64,000 bases of DNA, taken from contig QKWP01000429.1 of NCBI GenBank assembly GCA_003550325.1, positions 156,968 to 220,967 of the forward strand. The letters are read 5' to 3'. The notes beneath the pieces are model-generated. The model did not search any database, was not told the origin of the DNA, and saw nothing but the letters and a program-made list of their open reading frames with translations. Below are positions 1 through 12,700 of this stretch, piece by piece. Position numbers and translations under genes: made by a program. Position 1 is the first letter of the stretch. Every line of letters starts with the position of its first letter. Source of the stretch: Gigaspora rosea (taxonomy: Eukaryota; Glomeromycota; Glomeromycetes; Diversisporales; Gigasporaceae).

Positions 1-129
1 ATAAAACTTAATAAAAGAGCTATGCTAAACTGTAGAAAGAAGTACTTTTATCGTTTGTTGAAATATTTGGGTATTTTAGGATGGGTTGGGCATTGAGAAA
101 TGGGTTGGTAACTATCAAGGGTAAATTCG

Positions 130-265
130 AAAGCTAATTTTCAAAAAATAGCCTTTTTAATATACTTTTGGCTTATAATTAAATACATAAATTTCGTAAT
201 TTTTTACGTACTTAATTATAAATACAAAGCTGGTTAAAAAGGCCGTTTTTGTGAAAATTCGCTTT
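130..265. repeat. imperfect palindrome downstream of the RNF213-like gene
   Basis: The two arms are inverted copies of each other: AAAGCTAATTTTCAAAAAAT on the left matches, with a few mismatches, the reverse complement of the right arm ending GTGAAAATTCGCTTT. Both arms include a GGCC/AGCC...TTTTTAA block and meet near position 200. It looks like a small foldback or MITE-like element in the 3' flank of the gene. No target duplication could be fixed. Apart from this and the element at 391-565, no gene is seen in positions 1-732. Confidence 0.55.
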
Positions 266-390
266 GTAATAAATTTTCGCATAAAATTTTTTTGATAATT
301 CTCAATCATGATTGGTCGAGCCAACATGTCACGCCGATCTGCCGATATGTTTAAATAATATATACTAATTTAATAAATTTATTTCAAATA

Positions 391-565
391 TAGTTGAGCC
401 TCTATATAATACTTTCAATATAAGCATATTATATAAAACTTCTCTTTATAAGTATATCTATTTTAAAACCAATATAACATACAAGAAAAATCTTTATATA
501 TAAATACATTTTAAAGAAAAGTTATAGTGCTCACAACGGTGTGATTATAAAGAGGTTAGACTGTC
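391..565. mobile_element. degenerate MITE related to the Tc1/mariner-pogo element at 21560
   Basis: The left end TAGTTGAGCCTCTATATAAT and the inverted right end (GTGATTATAAAGAGGTTAGA then CTG) resemble the TIR CAGTCGAACCTCTCTATAGT of the 1.69-kb element at 21560-23249. The interior has no coding potential. Several TIR mismatches indicate an old, decayed copy. Confidence 0.4.
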
Positions 566-732
566 CAAAAAATATTTATAAAGTTTAAATAATAAAATCC
601 AAGTAATAAATATACTTCCTAATATTTAAAAGTACAGTACTTAAAATCTAAAAAGTGTTTTTAGAAAAATCAATCATATTATAAACTAATTCTTTGGACC
701 TTTAGTGAATAAAAATAACAAGAATAAAATAT

Positions 733-3700
733 TTATGATCTTCTAAATCTTTTAGATTGTACTTCTTTCTTTTGCTTTTTATTTGAATAATTATATTGTT
801 CAATTTGATTGCTTGTTGTTTCATGATTTTTTTGGTCTATAAGATATTTGTTCTAAAAAAAATATAGTAAAAATATATAAAAACAAATTAATATACTTTT
901 AAATATTTAATTAAAAAGAATAAATATTTACCTCTTTTACATATTGGTAGGTATTATATATATGAGAAATTTGTAAACTAGTTGGAAATTTATTATTTAT
1001 AATATCTTTAGACAAATGATTAGGCCAACATCCAGGAAGATCATTATCTACAAAATATAAAGAAAGAGTAACACTTTCTTGAATAATTTCACTATTATTT
1101 GATAAATATCTTACTATAAATCTTTTTATAGCAGTTATAAATTCTTCTGCAGGAATTTTTGTAGAATTTTTTACACTGTTTTGTTCAAAGTCTATTGCAT
1201 TTGTAATTTCTTGCTTTAAAAATTCATTTAATTCAGCTCTATATTTTAAAGATACACAATTGATGACTATATCAGCAACATGCTCTTCAACTAATTCATA
1301 CAATGCTACAATATGCTTAAGTTGCAATCCTGTTCTTATTAAAAATTCAAATCCATTATTTCTTTTTATTAAATTTAATTTCATCCATTTTTCTATATAA
1401 TCACTAATCAAAGAATCACAATCTCCTCCAGATGTTTGATTCAAAAAACAAATAACTATTTCTAGAACTGAAAGCAATTCCATTTGATTTTCTAATATTT
1501 CTAGCCTTTTATTAACAGGAATTGGCTCTTGATGTATAAAATTTTTTACTTCTTCTAATATAGTCATAGATCTACTAAACAATTCTTTATGGTATACAAA
1601 TGAGTTCAAATACATTTGATCATCATTAGCTTTGATTAACCTTTTTTCATATACCAATTCTATAGCTAATTCTGCCTCGATTTTGTATAGATCATAATAG
1701 ATTTCTTGTCCACGGCCTAGCCTAAGATCATGTTGACAATATAGAAATATTTCAGAAATATCATCATAATTAATTATTTGTTGTTCTTTTGCATTTTTGA
1801 GATCAATAGACTGTAAATGATATTTTGGTCCTTGTTCGCTTGTTTGAGTGTCTAATTTTTCAATAAATTTTAATGATTGGCAAGATCCAAAAGAAATATC
1901 TATAACATCATTGAGAAAATTGTTTTGTAATTGGACCAAGAATTCTATTGTTGCAGATATATATGAAGATTCGTCAGTTGGTTTATATACATATAATCCA
2001 TAAACTATTGATATTTTATTATGCATTTTAGGCATTTCTTGTGGAAAATCTTTACATTGATACTGTTTAATATATGGAATTAAACAATTCCATGAGTTTG
2101 CAAAGTTATTAAATGCTGCATTCAAAAATTCTTTAGTTTTTCCAGTATCATCACATTCACTTTCATTTTCAATAAATTGCTGAAAAGTCAATTGGTATGC
2201 TTTTTGTCTATCAACCTTATAAGAGAGTCTTAAAGACAGTATTTGTACAAATTTAATAATTGGCAAAAGATGTTGTATATGATTTAGATATTTTTCATGT
2301 TTTAGAAATATGTTTAATAATGGAAACAATTTATTATTTTCAGTATTAGACATATAATAAGACCTAAAATTGTCTAAATCTGGTTTTCTTATTAATCTCC
2401 AGAATAGAGGTAAATAGTCCTCATTGTACTGATCAGTAACCTTCATAATCTCATTATTTTCAAGTAAATTTTCTGCATTCCTATCTAATGCTACTCGAAA
2501 ATCATTTGTAGTCCCTATTAGGTTTTTAATTTTTGGTAAAACATATCGTTGACTAAAATCTTCTTCCCAAGTTTTTCTTTGAACTGGTAATGTAAACTTT
2601 TCTATATTTCGGCGAGGTTCTTGTGACATGTCTAAAAGTATCGCATGAATAATTAATGTCAAAGTTTCATCCTCACAGTTAAAAATGTTTTTTAACACCT
2701 GCCAGTCATTTTCAATATGTTTTTTACAGTATTGAGCAATGTTACAATCTTGATCATTCATAAAAGCAATAGCAGTTGGTAAATGTGCTTGAATACCAAT
2801 AATTATGTGCAAAAATAAATGAAGGATTCTATAAGAGGCAGGATGCAAATTCCTAACAGTGTGGTAGGTGTCAAATGTATCTTCAATTATATAGCCTTTT
2901 TTATCTTTTATAGAAATAGATTGATTTATTCGATTTTCATCTATACTACTACTTCCTTCATTAAGTATATGATTTAAACCACCAATCTCATTTTTACATT
3001 TGTTGCATTCGCCAATTTGATCTGGACGTCCACAATTACCAATAAAGTAAATATTGCCACATTTGCATTGATATCTATAAAATTTAATATTGACATATTA
3101 ATTACCAAAAAATATTTAATAATATTATAAGTTAAATAATATACCTTCTTGTTCCAGAATCATTTGCTATTATGACATTTGTTACTAAAGCCAATTCATC
3201 TGATGGACAAGTCAAAATATAAGTATCTTTATGATCATTTAATGCCTGCATATATGCAGTTAAGGGAAAAGTATTAACAGTATTTGAAATATGTAATGCT
3301 ACAACTTGAGCAACAACTGATGAAATAAATACATCTTTGTTTTTAGAATCTGGACTTAGTTTGTATAATTGATGATCATTTGTCATAAAATTTAAAAGGT
3401 GCATTTTATAATTCTCTGGAAGATGAGATGATTGTAAACCCTTGGAAATCTTTTCTATTAAAGTATTTTCATTTGGGGTTAATTCACGTGATGCTCTAAT
3501 AAGATAAAATTTTGATACTATCTTTCCAATTAATAAAATTTTTTGAATTGTATTATCATCATCAGCAATTTTATTAAATATTTTTGTTATTGATGATTCA
3601 TCATTATAAGAAATTTGTTTAAATAAAAGATCAATCTGCTTATATTGCTCAAAGCCCCAATAAGGGTTAAATCCAAGACGACTATCACAATCTATTTTTA

Positions 3701-6700
3701 AAATTCCAGTCCATGGTAAAATTTGTTGTTGTGAATCACAAAATTGTTTAATCTCATAAGTTGTTAATCCTTTCAAATATAAAGATTTGAGCAAATATAT
3801 TTTAAATGAATGAATCAAGGGATGTCTTATTTTTAAACGCTTGTTTAAATCAGCAATATTAAAATCATCATTTGGAAATTTGAATTTAATAGGACTGGTT
3901 AAAAATTTTTTAAGTTCTGTACAATTCCAAAATTCATTTGCAAATACTTTCAAAAGAGCAACTGCAGTAATTTTTTGTAATTCTTTGGTATTGCTAATTA
4001 AAATATCTGTTGCTTTCAGAAAATAATTAGATAATTCATTAAATTGGTATTCAGCAGAGATTTGCATCTGGATGACATCACAACATAATTCTGCCATTTC
4101 TGAGCACTTTTGTTCTGACAAAATGTTTTCAATAATTTGGAGCCGTTCTACGCTTTTTAGCACTTCCGGACTGTTAATAAGATTAAAGAACAATTCCTCA
4201 TGCTCTCTATTTTCAGATTCAAAAATTAAGTAAATAGTATGAAAGGTAAATTGTAAAGGCTTTTGGGAAAATATTTTTGTATAAAAATGTGAACGGTCAG
4301 GTGATTCGAGTGGAATTGTGTTCAAACATCTATAAATGAAAGAACGTCTTGAATACAAATTAATTTCCGTTTCTTCTATTTGATCAAGCTTTTCAAAAAC
4401 AATGTCAATGGATTGCTTTGAAAATGGATCTGTTATATGTTGTCTAATTTGAAGAAGTTGTGCTAGGGAAATTGATTTAGACAAATCATTATAGACTCTA
4501 AGCAAACTTAATGAAGAATTATCAAGCGAATTTGGTAAATTATAAAAAATTGGCAAAATATTTGCAATATCACATTGCCAAAGTTGGAGCTCATTTTTTA
4601 TGTGATGTAAATTGTTCCCATCACGATCATTAAAATCCATTTCATATCTATTTTTCTCTTTATTACTTTCATCCTCTTTACCTTCATCTTTTCTATCGTT
4701 TTTCTTATGATTGTTACCAATAATATCATAAAGTTTATTAATCATAATATCTGATATTCGTTTTAATAAATAATTCTCAAGACTGAATTCACTGCTTTCA
4801 TTAAGTCTTGTATTAAGAATTTCTTCTAAAATGTTCGGAAATAATAAGACCAATTGCAGTTCAGTTAATACTAAATCTTCATTATCCCACCAAAATACAT
4901 GAAGGCTTATGGGATCTGGCACTCTTTGTCTCATATGAAGAAAGATGATCTGGCGTAATATTTGGTTATTAACTGCTTTTTCATATGAGATGATAGTCAC
5001 AAAATCATTAAAATATGCATTTTGTAATCTAAATTGTGGTAATTTTAACTCAGGAACTATAGACATCATGTGCTCAGAAAATCTTACAATACAGTCATTA
5101 ACGATATGTGATTTGAGATTACCAGTTTCTTCGATATTGTCTGGGATTTTCTCTAACATCATTAAATCATTTTGATATATACTTTTAAATTTATTAATCT
5201 GTTCCATGAAGTATGTTGAAAATGGAACTTTCAAACCACGAATATTATCTGTTATCGTATAGGGCATTTTTAGATTCTCAATATTGACTATCTTAGTATT
5301 CATAATTATTGGTTCCCAGAAAGAGAATAAATTAGATTCAACATTGTTATCCTCATGGCTGTCCTCATTTTCATTCTTGTCTTCCTTTTCAAATAAACTA
5401 TCACTATCAAGGATTAAAAGTCCTGATAACTTTTCTAAAGCAAATAAGAGTTGAGCTACAGGTTTTCTAACCTGGTTACGAATGTACATTTGTAAAGCAA
5501 TTGAGAATGAAGAATACAGGTATAAATCTCTTTTGTTTATCGCAACTTCTAATTGCCAATCTTTGAATTGATTGTCATGTAACCATCCAAGTGTTCTGGT
5601 TTTCATCCAATTCATGAATTCTTTATGACATGGAATTTTTTGAGCGAGCGATCTACAAAATGGCAAGATAAATCGATTTAAAGTAATCATAAGAAATAGT
5701 ATGAGAAGAGATATAAAGAACAAAACAACTTACGCAATATAATCTGCTGATTCACAAGATGGCGGAAATTCCATACAAAGCAAACACCATAACAATTCAT
5801 AATCAATCACTTTCTCGAACGTATACTCAGTTTCTAGAACATTTATCATATCCTTATCTAAATAAGCTAGAAGAGGATATTCTTGAGGGATTAAGGTTTC
5901 AATAGTAAATAGATCCCATCCACACATGAAATTAAATAGTGATATTGTAGAGGTTGTATTTTCTTTTTTCAAATGAAGAATTATACAAACATGTTTAACT
6001 TGTATGGTAGAGCATTTGTTTTCCATAAATTCATTTTTGTATTGTTCAATTATGAATTTGGCGTGTTTAATACATTCTGAATTTGCTGCATCAAAATCAC
6101 ATTGTAAAATTAAAATATTATCCTCGGACTCTAACCAGAAGTTCTTAATACGTGATCGAAATTGTTCCTCACTCTTAAATGTTGAGAGCTTGTCAATTTG
6201 ACATTTTAGAATATTATTTAAAGAGGATTCAATATCAGTGCTAATATTCGAGAATGTATAAACAATAACGTTAAAACCTTGTGATTTTGTTGCATCTTCT
6301 AGTAATGATTTAATATAGCCAGGGAAATCTTCATGATATTGTTGGAAGTAAAAATTATACCAATAATATATTTCTTCACTACTTAATATCGCGTTTTTTG
6401 AACGTACAATTCCATCTGGTAGGGCTATACCTATCAATTGTTCTTTGCACTTTTGCAAAATGGTCGTTTCATCTTTTAATTCTGGGTTGTTGCTATTGTA
6501 AATTACTAAGCTTTGCAAAGTTTCTTCCTTATCAAATCCAATAAACATGTCACTCTCGTTAAATTTTGATGCAGCCTCGCCTTCTATAGTTAAGAGCGTT
6601 GATATCCGAATCGACCATTTTACAAGTTCATTTAATAGCCTTGTCTTACTGTTATCTATCATATCATTGATAGTCATTTTTTGTTTTTCGAATCGGTTTA

Positions 6701-9700
6701 ATAATGGTAGGTCCGATAAATCCACATCCTTTTCGTCAAGAACTAATATACAACGAAAGTTTTTATGAACGCAGACCATAGGATTTGAATAAGCTCCTAG
6801 TGCAATACGTGTATAAAATGTTTGATCTCCGTTTTTTCCTACAGTTATGTAATTTTGGTTCCATAAATCATAAAGACTTCCTTTAAATTTTTAAAGTTTA
6901 CATATTAATGACAAAGATACGAGAAATATTAAATATTTCATGAATAATATTTAAAAAAAAAAATAAAATAAAATAATAATCTACCATATATTTTATCAAG
7001 ATCTGTCAAAATTAATGGCCTTCCCATCTCCACGCACATCTATAGGCAGTAAGATTTATTAGTGAACATTATTATACTACAATAGATTGAACCTACGTAA
7101 CTGGTAAGTACGTACCATAATACGGCTTAACACACTATACTGATAATCATCGCCAAAGTCGTCAGGAAATTGACTACCATAAATAACAATAGGTTCCAAA
7201 TCAAAATTTGCGTCGTTAGATTTAGAATCTTTATCCACCAATTCTTTATTCCACTGTTTTAATTTATATGTCAAAATATTTATGATTGAATTACTTTTCC
7301 CAATAATCATTAAATGACGCGCATTTTTATCTTTCAGGTTAGCTTTAATAAGATGTTCAATTGAATAATTATTAAAATTATCAACAGAACCATGAAACTC
7401 TTTTATAACTTTATTAAAGTGAGTTTTGTAAAGTTCATTCATCTGATTAGTTCCTCCAAAGTTTCTTGCTAATGCCAGTGGTGCAAACTACAACAGAATA
7501 ATCAGATTAGAATATATTTTCACTTTAATGTGAAGGTTTATACATCAATATTTAAAGGAAAAGTTTCATAATATTGAAAAATACCTCTCTATTACCAAGA
7601 CTTTTAACCAAGGAATAATAATCTCGAAGCCCATGAAAGTTATTAATGGATTGAGTTTTCTTGTATTCAAGGTAAGATTCTGCTAAAGTTTTAAATTGAG
7701 ATTCTGTGCTCTCTCCCAATAACAGTCTTGTTGTGTAGATAAGATCCTGGATTTCAAGATTTGGCCTAAAAATAATATTATTTGAATCATTTTTAATTTA
7801 AACGTTAAGCTCACAATTTATGAAAAAAAAACATCTACAAACCTCTGCACTAGTAAAGTTCTGCTTGACTTAGAATTATCAAGTCTCCAATTGCTTATTC
7901 CAATAATAGCAACTTCAGGAAGTTCTGCAGGATAATTTGGTTCAAGTAAAGAATGTAAAACTTTTAATGGGTTATGAGGACTTTTTTCAGCTAAACCGAC
8001 TAGTTAAGAGGCAAAAAGAATATTATATTATATAAATAATAAAGTAAAATACAGTATTTATAAAAAATAGATAATAAAATAAAATATATTAAGTATTTAC
8101 TTTCATCAAGTAAAACAACAGTGATTAATGGAAATTCCTTCGAATTTCCTTTCTGGTAATTGAGTGCTTTATTGAATACTTTTACGATACCATCGGATGT
8201 CGAAGATGATGATCCTTGATGAGGAACTAAATATACCTATAAAATGTAAGCAATTCATGAAATTAATTTCTGAGCAAAATATTATCGTTTTTTTCTAGTT
8301 TAATTTCGCTTACTTGAGGAAGTGTTCTGAAGTAGGGGTCATCAGAATCGTTGCCACGTAGACTTTGACTAACTAGACGAACTGCCAAAGATTTTGATGC
8401 ACTAGATCATTAAGGAAGAAATTATGCCGTTAATATTATATATATTTACCAAATAATAAATGATTAATGATGACTTACCCTGGAATACCAACGATAAACA
8501 ATGGAATGCGGGTTAATATGCATACAGTAATCACAAGCACATTCTCAAGGAGAGCAAAGTTCTCAGCAACCATCTCCGGCTTCGTCATGCGTTTCATAAA
8601 ATCTTTCTGCTCCTCTTGAACCATCTCCTCAAAAGTTTTAGGATTTATATTCACCTCAATTTCCTTAAAATTTTCAAAAATTTCACATATTTTGTCCTGA
8701 TATAGATCACGTGACTTTTTATCAAAAAATCGAACTTGGTAACAGAGACTTAATGCTAAAATATAGGGTTTTATAATGTTTATATTTGGTCCCATGTGAG
8801 AAATTTTAGATAGGACATTATTCTGTTCTTCAGATATTTTTTGACGTTCACTAAGACTTTTGAAAAAAAATTCAAATATTATTATTGCTCTTTTTACATC
8901 ACGCAAGCTAACGCTATGCACTCCTTCATGGGATCTTACGAATTCTTGAGATGCAAATAAAAGTTCTGTGAATAAATCTGCCATTAGTGAATCTTCCTGG
9001 GATCTTTTAACCAACATATTTGTATAGATCTTCTCATCCGAAGGCTTTAAAACACCGTAATCCCAAACATAATCTAATATTTGATCTGGAAGCGGCCGTA
9101 CTTGATAAACAAGACGGCTCCTTTCTATATATCTATCTACTTGAAGTCCTGCTTGTGTATCAGCTTTTTGACGCAAACGATAAGGATTACATGCCGCGAA
9201 GAGTCTAATATTTTTATGTATTTCTTTTCCTACAATTGACAATAGACATAAATTTAGCCTGTAATTGTTAATATAAAACATTACAACCCTATGAAAAAAA
9301 TATTTTCGGAAAAACATGGAAGCTGAAACAGAATAATACGTAAAAATATGTAAAAAAAAAAAAAAAAAAAAATACATAAAATGTACACTTTCCGTGTTTT
9401 TGGACAGGAAAACACTGTATTTTCCGTGTTTTTTAAAGCATAGAATGGCCTTTTCCGTGTTTCAAAATATTCCTGTTCGAAAACACGTAAAGTGTACATT
9501 TTATGTATTTTTTACATATTTTTACGTATGTTTCCGTGTTCACCTCCATGTTTTTCCGAAATTTTTTTTTATAGGGCAAGTGAGAGAAGATGCACAAACC
9601 TAGAAGTAATCGATGGGCGATAAGATCCGCGAGAATACCAATATGATTGCATGTATTAATTTCATCAAAAAATAACCATATTTCACTTTTCTCTGCAATG

Positions 9701-12700
9701 GTTTCTGCTCTAGATAAAAAGTCAAGTATTTGTTGCTTAGTTACACCAGCATGCAGGTTTAGAATTCGAAATTCAACATTGACAACAACTGAAAGGAATT
9801 GGATAAGACTCGTCTAAAGTAATATTGACGAAACCATGAGTTAATTTCTCAATTATTTAAATTATGCTAGCAAAATTTTAAAATTTATCACCTTTCCGCA
9901 TCCTGCTTCACCGCAAATTACTACCGGTACATTTGCCCTTGATCTTAATAAAATTAAAGCCATTTTCAAAAGGTTGTCTGTAGAGAGTACATATTTATTT
10001 GGTTCGTATTCACGCTTTTCATGTGTTGTTCGTGCCAAACATTCCAATATCTTCAAGATATCTTCAGAAGACATATCATCATAATTGTCTAATTCAAATT
10101 CGGAATCCGCGGGAAAATGTTGGCTTTTCAGTAAATCTTCGACATTTTTCGGAACTTTGCTTTTATCGCGATAAAGCGCACAGATCGAATCAGGAGATTG
10201 TGACAAGAAAAATACCAGTAAATGATTCGAATCTTCCCAAGGTTTGATGATTACGTCCTCGTCCTTCTCATTGGATAGGTTCTTGAGCTGATCCTTCTTA
10301 GAATTTACAGAACGAGTTGCAATATCCATGGATACTCCTATTAACGTTTCTAATAATGTCTTTCGAATATCTTTAAATATGGAATGCTCTAAAAAAAATG
10401 AACCAATGTATCCTAAGAATTTATCTTTATATTTTGAAGCCATCCACTTTAATGTATCCACACGAAAAAATGCGCTAGACGACATTCGTTTTAATTGATC
10501 TGCGAGAACATTGGTAAATATTTCAAGAAAACGATATGTCTTGATATCTTGAGTAGTCTTATCAAAAAAATATTTCTGTAACAGTTGTCGGCAACGCATC
10601 TCAGGGATTAGCTGTTTTCTATCATTAAGGTCGATATCAACTGTATTGATTATATTACGATCATGCGCATCTAGATATCTCGAGACAATTTGAATAGAAC
10701 TATCCACATCTTGATGAATAATTGTGTTGTCAATACTCCATGTCAGATGCTTTCTTTCCAAATGTCGGATAATCGGAATAGAGTTAAGTAAGTCTTGGTT
10801 CATGGTCGATTCCATCTCCAAATATATTAAAGTTGATGGGATACTTAAGAAATCGGTTCTATCCCTTACAATTTTAAATGAAAACAATTCGAATAGAAAC
10901 ATGTTTACATCATAATGATTGTCTATCAACATTATATTTAAATGCAAACTTTCGTCATTTTTTAATCTGATTTCTGATAATTTACGTACAAGCATTCCAA
11001 ATGTCATGCCATCACTTATTAAAAATTTTCGGAGGACCGATCCAAGAATGGAACTTTGCTCTTCAATCCATTTAGTCTTTCCTTGCCCTGATAAATCTGA
11101 AGAAATAGCAAATATATTGGGACACAATTCTTTGTAAATGTTGTGCATGAAATTTGCATCCAAACCTTGAATCGCGTGTGTATGTTCTGAAAATTGCTCG
11201 AGTATATAATAATGCATGTTATTTTCAAGGCAGCAGATCAAGGCAAGATAAAATTGCTTTTCCTGGTGACATAAAGAACGTATGTTTGATACCAATTGAT
11301 ATTGCAACTCAAAACTCAGAAATTCCACATTTGCAATACAATATAAGTGTTCTCCATATCCATTTTTTGAAGCAAAAAAACATCGTTTTGCGAAAGTCTG
11401 TAGTTCTTCTGCTGTGGTTGAAGACTTACAAATTAAAAGTTGCCATACTTCCGGATAGCATTTATTATGTGTGTTGCACAAAGACATGATAATGTTAGGT
11501 ACTCGAAATTTATCATTACACGTTGCAATAAAAAGCCGCCCCTTGTGGACCGCTTCTGCTGTGTCGTACTCAACAGCAGCTGATATTTGGCGTTGTATAG
11601 TAGGAATTTGACTGAAGATTTCATATAATATGGTGCCAATCTTGCAGAGTATAGCATAGTAATTGTTAGGTTCTATAGAGATATTAAGGATATCAGTGTT
11701 AATATCTGGCAGCTTGGCTTTATCGTTGACAAATTTCAAAAGCAGCGAACATCTTTCTTTGATATTGGTTCGCGTGTCTACGATCTTTTCATTGTATGAA
11801 AAATAATCATAAAAAGTTAAAATATGTTGTGCTAGGAAAAAATTCAAATAATAATGGTTTTGCTGTGCTTCATTGACAATTGTTTCCCAGTTTCGTAAGT
11901 CATCAAGCAAAATATTCAACAATGTTTTCATATCTGAAGTTGAATGTGCAGATGTCCGAAAATTACGGTACTTAAAATGACCAAGTTCTTTTAACGATGA
12001 AACAGCATTAATTATTTCTTGCGCGAGATCAACTCTAATGACAAATTCATTCATGTGATCTGATGTGATCTCGACAGTTTTAATACTTTCATCATTTGAA
12101 GTTTTCTCATTGACAAAAGCTTTTGTATTAACGATCAATAAAGCACGACTGCGTAAATCTTGAAGGTCAGCAAAGGTATAACTCGCAACAACGTCTAGTA
12201 AAATGTCAGAAGCATAAGATAATGTTGCTGTATATTTACTCTCATCATCTTCCATTCTCTCAAATAAATATTCTCCTTTTGTCACTGAATAGAAAATCTT
12301 TTCTTTTGTCATCTCTTCACGATTCGAAATATTTCTATATATGTTCTTTAATACTTGAGCATTTGCATTGCATAGTCGCAGCATGGAATTCAGAGATGGG
12401 TTCATATTCATGATATCACATAGAATTTGCGAGAACTCTTGCACCACCGAATGCTTATTATAGCTCTTCTCTAATAAAGGTTCCAAAATCTGTTTTAATT
12501 GGATAAATTTCTGGACAATATTTTCTTTGATTAAACGTTTGTCTGAATGATCATCAACACCATTGATTAAATGTTTAAGATCATGTCCCACTAGTGACTT
12601 TAGGAAAACAACAAAATCTATAGCAGAAAAAATTTCCTTAATTGTTGACCAAATGTCATTTGTCAAAATCTTTTCAATTTCGTTAATTCGATCAAAAACT

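Noticed and set aside
9281..9603. Two 70-codon frames on opposite strands around 9.3-9.6 kb, and the Phe-rich start of the frame covering exon 4
   Set aside because: They are mirror reads of the palindromic MITE and its poly-A. The true exon 4 starts at the acceptor at 9229, which joins in phase to exon 3.
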